A DNA stretch of 64,000 nt, taken from assembly GCF_009389715.1 (NCBI RefSeq), contig NC_052394.1, forward strand, positions 23,500,899 to 23,564,898, read 5' to 3'. The position numbers and the translations under genes are program-made. Below, piece after piece: positions 13,712-24,387 of this stretch. The notes below the pieces were generated by a model. It was not told the origin of the DNA, ran no database searches, and saw nothing but the letters and a program-made list of their open reading frames with translations. Numbering within the stretch: position 1 is the stretch's first letter; every line of letters starts with the position of its first letter. Source of the stretch: Phoenix dactylifera. Its lineage: Eukaryota > Streptophyta > Magnoliopsida > Arecales > Arecaceae.

Positions 13712-14205
13712 CTTCCGATCGGATCAGCGATCGAAGCCTCGCCCGATTAAAAAACACAAAGAATACCCGATTCAAAAACTCAAAGATCAAAGCAATGCCC
13801 TAACTATTTCCACAGAGAAAAAAACAATGCCCTAATTCGACGGCGAGGAGAGAGAGAGAGAGAGATCAAAATCCTACTAAGAAACACGGAGAGATAAAAA
13901 TCAAAACCCCGGTAATGAGATCATGGAGTACCTCTGATTCAAATTTTCTCCCTTTATCGATTATTTTATCTCCAAAAAAAAAAAAAATCGAGGGGAAAGT
14001 AGAAATAATTCGAGCGGGGAGCAAAAGAGGGAAGGAATGGAACCCAGCAACGGTGGGGACTCGGCTACTGTTTTCAAATGGCGTTTGGATTTTTTTTTTT
14101 TTTAATTTTGTCCCGCCGGAACTACTAACAGTCAAGTTTTGACATGCGTTGCGGAGATCCCATTGGGTCTTTTTCTCATCTCGTGATGGTGCTGGATTTG
14201 GGAAG
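13712..14205 (-). promoter_or_regulatory. NEDD1 5' untranslated and promoter region
   Basis: Lies between the NEDD1 start codon and the Mutator-type element. A (GA)n tract at about 13846-13866 reads as (CT)n on the NEDD1 sense strand, as is common in plant leaders. Homopolymer A and T runs follow near 13973 and 14090. No clear TATA box was picked out. With the transposon boundary at 14206, the native proximal promoter is under 500 bases. Confidence 0.4.
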
Positions 14206-15117
14206 GGGTAGTTCTATATACACCCCCCCTATTGCTCAGGACATCCCCCAAAAACCAAAAGAAAATACCCAAACTAACCTTTAGTGTAATTACCATATTG
14301 CCCTTGAAATTTTCTCATACACCCCCCTTCCTCCTCCTCCGTTTCGTTTTGAAAAGAAAAAAAAAAAACCCCCCTCAAACCCCCCTTAAACCCCTCGATC
14401 CATTTACATCGTTTAGGCGATCTTTGAAGGAGATTTAAGCCCCATTCGAAGCATGGACAAGCAACTAGTGATTTGGGACGAAGAATCGGCCGCAAAGGTA
14501 CGTGTTCCACCTTGTTTCGAAATTTTTTTTTTTTCACGGTTCGTGCTCCGTTCGGCACTGGATCGCCGAACAAAAGGCTTCTGTTCGGCTGAACAGTGCC
14601 GAACAGAAGCCTTCTGTTCGGCTGAACAGTGCCGAACAGAAGCCTTCTGTTCGGCAACCCTCAACCGAACAGATCTGTTCGGCTGCACAGTGCCGAACAG
14701 AAGGCTTCTGTCCGGCACTGTTCAGCCGAACAGAAGCTTTTTGTTCGGCGATCCAGTGCCGAACGGAGCACGAACCGTGAAAAAAAAAAATTTCGGGAGA
14801 AGCCAGCGAGGTGGTTCCGGAAGAAGCCGGCGAGGTGGTCGGAGATCGGGAGAATGCCGGCGACGAGAGGGAGAAGGGGGAACGGGGGGGTTTTGGGCGT
14901 TGGCGAGGTGTTTTGGAGGGGAAGAGCGGGGTGGGGGGGGTTTGGGGGGTGTAGAGAGCAATTTAGGTGAGGGGGTGGGAAGGGTGGGGGGTAATTTAGG
15001 AATTTTTAATTTTTTAGGGGTGTCCTTAGCAAATGGGGGGGTGTAGAGAGTATTTAATTTTTTTTTAATTTTTGGGGGGTGTCCTGAGCAATAGGGGGGG
15101 TGTATATAGAACCCCCC
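14206..15117. mobile_element. Mutator-type non-autonomous element, 912 bp
   Basis: Perfect 9-bp direct repeats (tttgggaag, 14197-14205 and 15118-15126) flank terminal inverted repeats of about 45 bases, with the core ttctatatacacccccccta then ttgctcaggaca. A 9-bp duplication is typical of the Mutator superfamily. A degenerate extra copy of the terminal motif (ggtgtccttagcaaatgggg) lies inside the right end near 15020. The interior holds a 278-bp hairpin and a short frame beginning MDKQLVIWDEESAAK that ends at a possible splice donor, perhaps captured host sequence. No transposase is seen. Confidence 0.8.
14518..14795. repeat. Near-perfect internal hairpin (foldback), arms above 100 bp
   Basis: Left arm from cgaaatttt...cacggttcgtgctcc; the right arm is its reverse complement, ending gagcacgaaccgtga...aaatttcg. 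By eye the outer 105 or so bases of each arm differ at only a handful of positions. The arms are themselves made of a repeated self-complementary motif (gttcggctgaacagtgcc / gaacagaagcc). It is nested in the Mutator-type element. The short proline- or glycine-rich frames read here are by-products of the repeat. Confidence 0.8.
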
Positions 15118-15891
15118 TTTGGGAAGTGAACGGTAGGTAGCGAGTTTGTGCTGTTGGTGCGGCGGAACACGACATGTTATCCCTCTTTTTCAAATTTTAA
15201 GACTCATTCGGCCGGCAAGTTTAATTTGGATTAAATTAACAACCGTTGTCGTAGCTTGGAAGGTCCCCCGTTATATCTCCTTTTAACAAACGGCTGATAT
15301 CTCATAATTAACCTTTTCATTTAATGTGTTATGTTTCATCTTGGCGTTTTGCTTCACAGATGTCTCTTCGAATTTAAATAGAGTCCATATATATTTCTAA
15401 GATATCTTTTCTTAGCAAAATTTTTTTTAACAAAGTTCAACAAAATTCCATCGACTAGAAAATATAATATATTTTAAAAAAATTTAAAAGGTAAATTTAA
15501 TTAGCATTGGCTTGTCACCATCAAGCGGTGATTAAGTAGCAATGGTGATAGAGTTTTTTTTGGTTGACATCGTATGTGGCCAATGATAAGAATGTGTATC
15601 TCATCATCGAGTAAGAAGTCCTTATATGTCATCTTACCTTGATCTAATTAGGCCGTTGGAGATGTGGTAAAGGAGGCCAGAATCTTGTAGACCTAATTCA
15701 GAACTAATTTGGAACATATGGTTTGAAATAGAAACATACCAAATAGCTAATTAGATTTGGGTTTGGCCTAAAAATATGATTTGAACTTTTACAAGATTTC
15801 TACCAAAAAAAAAAATTATAAGGTTGAGTACAGACTTCGATAGACTCATATTTAAAAATCGAAAACACGACCCTACACACAATACACCGTA

Positions 15892-15945
15892 TATATGCGT
15901 GTATATATATAGATAGATATGTATGTATGCATGTATGTATGTATG

Positions 15946-15982
<37 letters not shown>

Positions 15983-16060
15983 ATGTTTGTATATGCGTAT
16001 GCACATATGTATATGTATGTGTGCAATTTATGTAATGTATAGATGCACAAATGCATGGGT
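15892..16060. repeat. Microsatellite, (TATG)n and (TATATG)n
   Basis: Runs of tatgtatg and gtatat units. Frames read through it are long Ile/Tyr/His/Thr strings without meaning. The equivalent place in the 23.7-26.7 kb copy holds a (CA)n-(TA)n tract. Confidence 0.9.
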
Positions 16061-17293
16061 GCATACACATGTATCATGTAATATTTTTTTTTGCTTTTAG
16101 TCATAGAAGAAAATGAAGTAGATGGTATATGAGATTGTAACCCATCTTTTTCCACTAATTTTCTGTAGTGGACTATGATTTCACTATTTGAAATCAAATA
16201 TAATTATCTCTTTTTTTTTAAAGAAAAAGGGACCCTTGGTTTGAATACAACTTAATTTTTGCCATTTTCCTATATCATCATTTCTTTTTTTATGGTTCTC
16301 AATTAATGAGACAATATTTTGGATGCATCAAATAAATTTAAAAATAACTTAAAAGTATAATAAGAAACTTGTTAGATACTTGATTACTATCTGATATGCA
16401 ATCCTTACGAGTCTAATGTTCAATATGTGCATAGAGTTTTATTTAGGTTTAGCCTAAGCTTGAAGCTAATACATATATTTTAAGTTGGATAAGGATGTAA
16501 CTTAACATAAACCAAACCTGGTCCCCTAACATCCCTACTGTATACTATCTCAAGGTATTTCAAATATCAAATAAACTTCCCTACTGACTTGGTTCAATAT
16601 TTGAATCTAATGACTAATAGGTAGTTTATCATGCTTCAATTGCTGGAGTTAACAATCTTATGAAGTAATTTTTGAGATTTTGCCAGCATTCGAACGTTTA
16701 GAGTTCAAGATCTTGGTCATTTTGGCCAGCGGAGGCAATACTTAATCGTTTAACTTGATTCAATCTTTTGTAAGTCGGGTTAGGTTACTAGTTTGATAAA
16801 ATGGTTAGGTTCAGATTCGAATTTTTGACTTATTTAATAAATAAATCATATTTCGATTGAGTGATTTTTGATTTATCTTGCATCAGACCTAATCCATACC
16901 TAGTTTGATCTGACCCGACTGCCCCTCCTAATTTTGGTGATGGCTAATTTTGGTGATTGATTTTGATATGTTATAATATATGGAGAAATGCTTCCCTGCA
17001 TTCATGCTTGTAACACCAATCTTTTTTATGCCATATGGCTGAAAATTTTATTTTTCTTTTTGAAGTACATATTGTAATTGGCTCCTCATATTTTAGAATA
17101 TGGTGGTTGACCACCATTGCATTGGTTCGAGCTTGAGATCTCTTAATTGAAGAGTAGGTGCTAATTAAATGCTAGGTAGCTGCTGGCTGTTGTAATTATG
17201 TAACAAAATCCATTTATATCAACAAAGACGGCAAGGGTCTTACATCGGCGGTGCACGTTCCTTCTGAGTGGTCGATTATTTATGAACCGAAGA

Positions 17294-17433
17294 GGGCCTG
17301 TTTTAAAATCATGGCATAGACGGTGATCATGCGGATCTCATGCGGGCACGGAAACACGCACCTCGCATGCCACGCGGAGCGCTTGATCACTGGCCGTCTC
17401 TCGAATTAGGGGCGGCCCTAATTTAAAACAGGC
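17294..17433. mobile_element. Short inverted-repeat element (MITE-like)
   Basis: Starts ggcctgttttaaaat and ends with the complement, atttaaaacaggcc, about 140 bases apart. The interior is GC-rich and partly self-complementary (gacggtgatcat / gcttgatcactggccgtc). No convincing target duplication was found, so the class is open. Confidence 0.5.
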
Positions 17434-17499
17434 CAAAAGGGTGAAGTGGAGGGGATCCCAACTCATTTCTTTTTGAGTTGGAGGGTGATTTAACGAAAT

Positions 17500-17880
17500 C
17501 GGTTGTTGGGGTTAGATTTAGCGGATGCGCATTAACCATCGGGCAGTTTTGTTTATATGGAAAGTTGTTTGGAGGTGCCTGCCACCTAGAGAGGTACTGG
17601 CGCAGCGAGGAGTCAGCAATATTCTCCTAAGTTGTGGGGCGCGTCAGGAGACGGAGGAGTCTATCTTTCATGTGCTCTTCGACTGTAAGTGGGCTATCCA
17701 GATTTAGGAGTGTGCTTCGATTTATTCCGGCTTGCTTCGGAGATGGATGTCGATAGAGAACATCCTGTCCTTCTTGAGGGAGTCCTCTTGGAGGCCCACC
17801 CATATGGAGTAAAGGATCTGGATAGCCTATCTGGCTTAGCACAGTAGGCTAGATAGGAATGTTCGAATTTTTTAGGACAT
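17500..17880 (+). mobile_element. LINE fragment: zinc-binding tail of a non-LTR reverse transcriptase
   Basis: The frame at 17525-17707 reads FIWKVVWRCLPPREVLAQRG, a spaced Cys, EESIFHVLFDCKWAIQI. This matches the zf-RVT region that follows the reverse transcriptase of plant L1-type LINEs (W-K...LPT-E-L-RG...C...E...H-LF-C-A...W). Past an in-frame stop, degenerate residues resembling IWIAYLA...RLDRNVRIF fit the next stretch of the family. The reverse transcriptase core is absent, so this is a dead 5'-truncated copy. Confidence 0.7.
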
Positions 17881-18174
17881 GGTGCTAAGGTAAAAACTTT
17901 TATTAGTTCTGCTTAGCTATAAAAAAAACTTCTAAGAAATCTTCATTGCGTCTACTAGTGGTACGCGTGTTGAGCACCGAATTAACCCCGACGACTCGTC
18001 ATTAACTTCAACAAATCCTTCGAAATAAAGTCCAGTACAGGCTGAAGCCAAAATTTATTGTTCATCATGAAACACGAGACACCTCACGCAAACAAGAAAG
18101 CAAACAAAGAAACAAACCAACGTGAGACACATCCAAGCAGCGAGCAACGAGAAACTTTAACATGTCCTCATAGA

Positions 18175-19023
18175 TCAGTAGGCGTAGGAAGCTGTCGACC
18201 AGACGACGGGTCCATAGACGACGGCTTGTCCATTGATCTGGACCACAAGCACATAGTCTCCATCCTTGGATGCGGGCTGGCTGCGCCACACCGTATCGTA
18301 CTCGTCGTCTACAACGGCCAGCTGCCCACGGTGGTCAAGCCTAAGGAAGCAGTTCTCGCCTCCATCCACCGTTCCAGTCTGCCAGATGATGCCTTTGGAC
18401 CTCTTAACCAGGGCCAGATTGCAACTCTCCCTCATGGTGAAGATGTAATCCCTCGTCGTGAGCTGGGCGTCGTCGTAGAGAACCTGGGACGAGAACAGCA
18501 CGTTGTTCGCCATCGGAACCTCCATCGCCTGAGTAGAAACAGCACCCCGCGCGGTGCTGAATCCGAAGTTGGGCGTGGACCAAACGGCAGGGCCATAGAT
18601 GGCTACTTCACCGTCGGGTCGGAGGACGGCGGCGTACTTTCCTCTCGTGTAGTTGCCGCGGGGCGAGGCGTACTTTTCTCTCGTGTAGTTGCCGCGGAGC
18701 GTGGAGCTCCAGACGGCGGAGCCGCTGGCGACCATGATGACGAATTGGCCGAGGTCGTCGAGAGTTAGCGTGCATGCATCACCGAGGCCGGACGTGCCGG
18801 ACTGGAAGCCGCGGCCCTTGTTGTACAATACTAAGTTGCAGTCGCCCTGCATGACGAATGTGGCGTCGCCGTTGGAAAGCTGGCCGTTGGTGGGGAGAAC
18901 ATCGCCGGTGAGAAGGACATTGCTGTCGTTGGCTGTGGATGGCGGTGCGAGGAGTGAGACGGTCGATGAAAGGACGAGGAGGAGGAGAGAAAGTTGGCGG
19001 ATCGAGGATGGAATTATTGCCAT
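18175..19023 (-). CDS. Two-domain GNA-type mannose-binding-like lectin, copy 1
   Basis: Single-exon gene, 282 aa. Residues 1-31 look like a signal peptide (LLLLVLSSTVSLL core) with cleavage before NDSNVLLTGD, so the product is probably secretory or vacuolar. Two tandem bulb-type lectin domains follow, each ending in a Trp-Ser motif (VYGPVVWST). The sugar-binding signature QxDxNxVxY is intact only at residues 59-67 (QGDCNLVLY); the other five sites are altered, for example RPDGEVAIY and RESCNLALV. Unlike copies 2 and 3, it has a 12-residue in-frame tandem duplication around RGNYTREKYASP / RGNYTRGKYA. A TATA box lies about 60 bases upstream. The family serves in storage and in defence against chewing and sucking animals; the role here is inferred. 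Confidence 0.92.
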   Translation of the reverse strand: MAIIPSSIRQLSLLLLVLSSTVSLLAPPSTANDSNVLLTGDVLPTNGQLSNGDATFVMQGDCNLVLYNKGRGFQSGTSGLGDACTLTLDDLGQFVIMVASGSAVWSSTLRGNYTREKYASPRGNYTRGKYAAVLRPDGEVAIYGPAVWSTPNFGFSTARGAVSTQAMEVPMANNVLFSSQVLYDDAQLTTRDYIFTMRESCNLALVKRSKGIIWQTGTVDGGENCFLRLDHRGQLAVVDDEYDTVWRSQPASKDGDYVLVVQINGQAVVYGPVVWSTASYAY

Positions 19024-19073
19024 TGCTATTGGTTGAGTGTCTTGCTTTTGCTCTCACCGCTCTTGATACGTGA

Positions 19074-19088
19074 TCATTATATAGATAG
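19074..19088 (-). promoter_or_regulatory. TATA box of lectin copy 1
   Basis: Reads TATCTATATAATGA on the sense strand, about 55-65 bases before the start codon, followed by an ACGT-containing motif. The same arrangement is kept in copies 2 and 3. Confidence 0.65.
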
Positions 19089-19551
19089 AGCAAGAGGGGA
19101 GGGCCTTTGGCCAATGTCCTTAGCCGTCTTGCCAAGGGACAAGGTTCCCGGCCGGTGTCGCCCAGCCTGGCTGGCGTTGAAAGCGAAGCAACTAGACGAC
19201 ACCTAGACGACACCGATGAGCCCGATGAGAAATACTATTCAGGCTCGCCGGCAGCCACCCTAGTTTCCCACGTTGAATGCTCTGCAGCTTCTCATTGTTT
19301 GGGAGCCAGCTTTCCCTTTTGGCGTGATAATTAGTTTATCCCTTGATTTTCCCTCTTCTTTCTTCTTTTTACGTGCACCTAATAATTTCATGTCATATAG
19401 CCCAATTATATCTTAAATAATGTCACTGTACTTGAACTCGTAGTTGGTCCCTAACTAGGACCGGACATTGAGCCCCTAATTAGGACTCAGACCTTTTAGT
19501 TGGTTGGGATTGAATAAAGTTAAACCTAAAGCTCAATGAAATCTAAAAGGT

Positions 19552-20690
19552 TGTAACAGTTGGGTCAATAATTTTGTTCCATGATCCAAAAGGATCATCG
19601 GACTCGATGTGGGCTACTATGACCACTACGAGTATTTAGGAGGATCACAAAAGTCGATGTAGATCGCTTTGGCCATTATGAGTATCCAAAGAGATTACCA
19701 AACTCAGTGTGGAATACTTTGGCCACTACGAGTATTTACGAGGACACCAAACTCGATGTGGATCACTTTAACTATTATGAGCGGGGTTGGACAGTGTTCA
19801 AGAGAAATATCTGCCACATCATGAAGTCAAGTCGCAGCCAAACTTTCGAAAGCAATTATTTGGTCATACAATGCCCAATTGAAATGATATTTTTTGAAAT
19901 TGGGTATATTTTTGGGATCTACAACTTTGGGCCAAATAGGGCCAAATACTATCGTTTAGGCCCCAAAACGGGCTGCTTAAATCCAAAATTTTCTTTTTAC
20001 GTAAGACTTTGTCCAAGCGTAGCTCTCTATCCGATAAGAATTCCTCGGAGTGACATAAGACAGAGTTAATATAGAAGTCAAGATCTACCTCCTTGAAATT
20101 TTTAGCTTTTTTTTACTAGAGATGTCTATTTAAGAAAAAAGAGTCCTACTAGGATTAGGAAGAGAAATCCGATCTAAATTATGTTAGGATGAACCTCATA
20201 TTATAAATAGAAGCTATGTATCTTATTTTTTTCTAAGGATCAATAAAACAAAAGGGGACTAAAAGCTATACTTTCGAGATTCTTCCATCTTCTTCTAGAT
20301 TTTTTTTGAGAGATTCGAGTTAAGCGGGTCGAAGATAATCTTTCTTATCCCTAATCAGATCAAGTTGGTACTAGAGCAATGCTCTTACCTTGTAAAATTC
20401 CAACTTGATTTGATCAGATCAAGTTGGCATCAAAGCCTCGGTCCTCTACATTTATGGGAGCTTTAGTGCATTGTCCAGATGCACGAGTAGTACAAGTAGT
20501 TACGAGAAGGACTATCCATACTTGAAGTACACTCAAGGATAAAGACGAGTATACATGTTACTTCTATCTCGACGGATAATGAGATAATGGAACGTTTCAC
20601 ACAACTAGAGAAAAAGATAGCCCAATTCACTAAGATCGTATCTCGATTGGCGACACCTTCAATACGAGCACAAGCAACTCACTTTTTTCC
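19552..20690 (+). mobile_element. LTR retroelement fossil: LTR, primer-binding region, start of gag region
   Basis: The LTR begins TGTAACAG and ends near 20362 (about 810 bases). It is followed by ttggtactagagc, which resembles the plant initiator-tRNA primer-binding site, and a second similar string near 20424. A short stretch of probable gag leader runs to about 20690, where the element is cut off. It is broken and incomplete; the LTR layout suggests Ty3/gypsy-like, but no pol is present to prove it. Imperfect units of about 55 bases (actcgatgtgga...ccactacgagtatt) repeat within the LTR. It probably predates the lectin duplications, because pieces recur beside the other copies. Confidence 0.65.
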
Positions 20691-21533
20691 ACCAAATTTC
20701 TATAGTGGACTATTTTTTCGTTGCTTAAAATCAAACATAGTTATTCTATTTTGTATTAAGAAAAAGGGACTCTTGGATTACATACTACTTTTACTTATAT
20801 CATTATTTCTTTATTTATAGTTCATAGTGCACGAGACAACATTCTGGATGCATCAAATAAATTTACAAGTAACTTAAAAGCATAATATGAAATCCCTCCT
20901 GACTAATATGTGTATTTCGAGTTTGGATAAGGATGTAGCCAAACCCGGTCCATCGACATACTAGTCAGTTGTCTACATGGACATTATATACGTACCATCT
21001 CAAGGTATTTCAAATATGAAATAAGCATCCCTCCTGACTTGCTTCAATATTTGGTTCTCATGACTAATAGGTAACCAATCACGCTTCCATTGCTGGAGTT
21101 AACAATCTTACCAAGTAATTTTGAGATTTTGCCAACATTCAAGAATTTATAGTTCAAGTTGTTGGTCATTTTCGTGGTGGCCAATCTTGAGATGGATTGA
21201 GATCTCAATCGAGAGGAGAAACTTTAGGAGTTGAGGAAGAGATTTTGGTTAAGACATAGGGCGAGATTCAGAAGTTTGACTTGATGGTAAAATTTATATT
21301 GTCTATCATGTTCAGATAGATATTGATTTCCAGATTTTATAATTAAAGAAAAAATTGCTTTGGTGCCTGTTTTGTTCATGCTGGAAACTCCTTGGAAATA
21401 AAGCTCGTACAGGCTGGTGGCAGCAGCAAGCCAAAATTTATTAATCGTCAAACATGAGATACCTCACAAACAAACAAACAAACAAAGACGAGACACATCC
21501 GTGCAACGAGCAACTTTAACTTATGCTCATAGA

Positions 21534-22346
21534 TCAGTGGCCGTAGGCAGCTGTCGACCAGACGACGGGTCCATAGACGACGGCTTGTCCATTGATCTGG
21601 ACCACAAGCACATAGTCTCCATCCTTGGATGCTGGCTGGCTGCGCCACACCGTCTTGTACTCGTCGTCTACAACGGCCAGCTGCCCTCGGTGGTCAAGCC
21701 TGAGGAAGCAGTACTCGCCTCCATCAATCGTTCCACTCTGCCAGATGATGCCTCTGGACCTCTTAACCAGGGCCAGATTGCAGTTCTCACTCATGGTGAA
21801 GATGTAATCCCTCGTCGTGAGCTGGGCGTCGTCGTAGAGAACCTGGGACGAGAACAGCACGTTGTTCGCCATCGGAACCTCCATCGCCCGAGTAGAAACA
21901 GCACCCCGCGCGGCGCTGAATCCGAAGTTGGGCGTGGACCAAACGGCAGGGCCATAGATGGCTACTTCACCGTCGGGTCGGAGGACGGCGGCGTACTTTC
22001 CTCTCGTGTAGTTGCCGCGGGGGGTGGAGCTCCAGACGGCGGAGCCGCTGGCGCCCTTGATGACCAATTGGCCGAGGTCGTTGAGTGCTAGCGTGCAATT
22101 GTCGCCATTGCCATGGGTGTTGGATTGGAAGCCACGGCGCTTGTTGTACAAGACCAGGTTGCAGTCGCCTTGCATGACGAATGTGGCGTCGCCGTTGGAA
22201 AGCTGGCCGTTGGTGGGGAGAACATCGCCGGTGAGAAGGACATTGCTGTCGTTGGCTGTGGATGGCCGTGCGAGGAGTGAGACGGTCGATGAAAGGACGA
22301 GGAGGAGGAGAGAAAGTTGGTGGATCGAGGATGGGATTATTTCCAT
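21534..22346 (-). CDS. Two-domain GNA-type mannose-binding-like lectin, copy 2
   Basis: Single-exon gene. I start it at MEIIPSSIHQ (22346), 270 aa, because this aligns with the start of copy 1; an in-frame upstream ATG at 22439 would put the TATA box inside the coding region. Signal peptide about 1-31, then two bulb-type lectin domains. The first-domain site QGDCNLVLY is intact; the others are degenerate (SENCNLALV, DHRGQLAVV, QINGQAVVY). It lacks the 12-residue duplication of copy 1 and differs in the loop after the first site (SNTHGNGDNCTLAL). It ends AAYGH. Very close to copy 3, suggesting the last duplication separated these two. Confidence 0.92.
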   Translation of the reverse strand: MEIIPSSIHQLSLLLLVLSSTVSLLARPSTANDSNVLLTGDVLPTNGQLSNGDATFVMQGDCNLVLYNKRRGFQSNTHGNGDNCTLALNDLGQLVIKGASGSAVWSSTPRGNYTRGKYAAVLRPDGEVAIYGPAVWSTPNFGFSAARGAVSTRAMEVPMANNVLFSSQVLYDDAQLTTRDYIFTMSENCNLALVKRSRGIIWQSGTIDGGEYCFLRLDHRGQLAVVDDEYKTVWRSQPASKDGDYVLVVQINGQAVVYGPVVWSTAAYGH

Positions 22347-22397
22347 TGCTATTGGTTGATTGTCTTGCTTTTGCTCTCGCCGCTCTTGATACGTGGT

Positions 22398-22410
22398 CAT
22401 TATATAGATA
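22398..22410 (-). promoter_or_regulatory. TATA box of lectin copy 2
   Basis: TATCTATATAATG on the sense strand, about 52-64 bases before the chosen start codon, with an ACGTG-type core beside it. This supports the shorter start. Confidence 0.65.
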
Positions 22411-22949
22411 TTGGGCGAGAGGGGAGGGCCTTTGGCCAATGTCGTTAATTAGACGTCTTGGCAATGGACATGGGTCCCGGTGTCGCCCAGCCTAGCTAGC
22501 GTTGAAGGCGAAGCAAGTATACGACACCGATGAGCCCGAAGAGAAATATTATGCAGGCACGCCAGCTACCATGCACGCCGGCAGCTATCCCTAGTTTCCC
22601 ACGTTGAACGCCCTGCCGCTTCGCATTGTTTGGGAACCAGCTTTCCCTTTTGGCGTGATAAGTAGTTTATCCCTTGATTTTCTCTCTTCTTTCTTTTTTT
22701 TACGTGTAATGGCAACACGTGCTTGGTGTACCTAGGTCATATGTATGCCAATTAGATCTTAAATATTTTCACCATGCTTGAACTCTTAGATGGTCCCTAA
22801 TTAGGACTGGACATTAAGCCTGTCGACCTTTTTTTTTTTTTTTGTACATCGGTGACTCACACACAACGATTGTGGGTGTAGCTCATAAAGTCAGAAACTA
22901 GAAAAAATTGCAAGAGAGACAGAACAGAGCCGTAATTCTAGCAGAAATA

Positions 22950-23450
22950 GACTGGTCAAATCGAAAGTTTTTTTTTCGGGATAAGACTTTGATCGAGTGT
23001 AGCCCTCTATCCGATAAGAATTTAATGAAGCAATAGAAAACAGAGTTGATGTAGAAATTAGGATTTACATCCTCGAGATTTTTAGCTTTTTTTCTACTAG
23101 AGATATCTGTTTAAGAAAAAAGAGTCCCATTACGAGTGAAAGAGAAATCTGACCCAAATTATGTTAGGACGGACCTCATATTATAATAGAGGTTTTGCAC
23201 CTCAATTTTTTAAGGATCAATGAGAGAAAAAAAAGGACTAAAAGTCCTACTTTCGATAATTTTATATCTTCTTTTATTTTTTTTTTAGGGATTCAAGTTG
23301 AATGGGTTGAAGAAAATCTTTCTTCTCTCCGATTGGATAATCCCAATTTGATCCAGAGAGTCTATCTATCGGTCTTACTTCGTCCATATTTACATAAGAT
23401 AGAGATAGAGAGAGAAAAAGAGTATTAGAAATCAAACTAAGTTTTACCTT
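22950..23450 (+). mobile_element. LTR retroelement fossil (3' part of an LTR)
   Basis: Corresponds to the second half of the LTR at 19552-20362, sharing strings such as ctctatccgataagaatt and gacctcatattataa. Only part of one LTR is left. Same family as the fragments at 19.5 and 26.7 kb. Confidence 0.6.
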
Positions 23451-23576
23451 CCATCTGTTAGTAAATTAATGGGAATAAGTAAAAGGCTTGATATATGGGC
23501 GAGAATTGCTAGCTAAACCCCAATTCACAATTGTGCTTCCATTTGACAACCCAACAACACCTCATCATCACCGGAT

Positions 23577-23645
23577 AGGGGTTTTATCTTTGGCGTGAAA
23601 GAAGGATTTACATTCCTTCACATGAATCCACCGTTGGATCATGCA
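23577..23645. mobile_element. Single arm of a MITE related to the one near 40.4 kb
   Basis: ggggttttatctttggcgtg, then gaaagaagg, ending near ccaccgttggatc, parallels the arms of the inverted-repeat element at about 40371-40556. No second arm is found nearby, so it is a relic. Confidence 0.45.
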
Positions 23646-24301
23646 ATGGCTGCTTCGAGATCTTTGCAGATAGATGAATGGAGTTTAGAGGGCTTGGAGA
23701 GCTATACAGACCATTATTATAGCTTGGAAGGTCCTCTGTTATATCTTCTTTTAACAACGGCCGATATCTCATAATTAATTTTTTTCATTTAATGTACTAT
23801 TTTCCATCTTCGTGTTTTGCTTCACAAACATCTCTTCTTATTTTATCCAAATAAAGTCCATATGTATTACCATGATATCTTTTTTAGCAGTTTTTTCTTT
23901 TCTACTAGAAATCTGAAATCATAATATAATTAAATTTTTTAAGAGAAAAATCTAATTAGTATTGGCATGTCACCATCAAATGGTGATCAAGTAGTGATGG
24001 TGATAGATTTTTTTGATTGACAAAGTATGCTGCACGGCAAGGGTGTGTGCTTCTCATCAAAGTAAGAAATTAATCCTTACATCTCATCTGATCTTGACTT
24101 AATTATGCCATATGGAGATGTGTTGAAGGAGGCTAGTAACCATGATTCAAAACTAACTTGGACCATGTGGTTTGATTTAGAAATAGACGCAAGTCACGCA
24201 ATAAGTAATTAGGTTTGGGCTCAGTCTTGAAATATGATTTGAACTTCTATTAGGCCAAGTGTAGATTATGATGGACTCATTCAAAATTCCAAAACACGAC
24301 C

Positions 24302-24303
<2 letters not shown>

Positions 24304-24384
<81 letters not shown>
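24304..24384. repeat. Compound microsatellite (CA)n(TA)n
   Basis: About 22 CA units followed by about 18 TA units, in the 3' flank of lectin copy 3. Confidence 0.95.

Positions 24385-24387
<3 letters not shown>

Larger units (their letters stand above)
15118..18174. other. Gene-poor block: duplicated AT-rich flank plus insertions
   Basis: From about 15250 to 16735 the sequence is a diverged copy of 23730-25130, sharing for example agcttggaaggtcc and gatatctcataatta; its right part also matches 20690-21170. From 16735 to about 18005 the homology stops, and this copy instead holds a small palindromic element (17294-17433) and a LINE fragment (17500-17880). A tatg/tatatg microsatellite occupies about 15892-16060. 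No gene is recognised. Confidence 0.6.
19024..21533. other. Inter-lectin spacer with LTR fossil and duplicated flank
   Basis: Holds, in order, the promoter of lectin 1, an LTR retroelement fragment (19552-20690), and from about 20690 to 21400 the 3' flank of lectin 2. That flank matches 24500-25330 closely. The join at about 20690 is abrupt, so the left part of the duplicated flank is missing here. No host gene is recognised. Confidence 0.6.

Noticed and set aside
14453-15046. 197-aa plus-strand frame and several overlapping ones on both strands
   Set aside because: They read through the hairpin repeats of the Mutator-type element; the repetitive NRRLLFG/AEQKASVR strings come from the repeat unit.
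15751-16197. 148-aa Tyr/Ile/Thr/His-rich frame
   Set aside because: Produced by the tatg/tatatg microsatellite.
18058-18768. Long plus-strand frame (236 aa), repeated at 21417-22091 and 25354-26025
   Set aside because: It lies antisense to the lectin genes and is conserved only because the lectins are. It has no domain and the lectin frame explains the sequence fully.
22347-22439. Upstream in-frame start codons of lectins 2 and 3 (31 extra residues)
   Set aside because: They would place the conserved TATA box within or beside the coding region, remove the N-terminal position of the signal peptide, and are not shared by copy 1.
24304-24384. Regularly spaced repeats considered as a CRISPR-like array
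   Set aside because: Simple dinucleotide repeat in a plant nuclear genome; no spacers.
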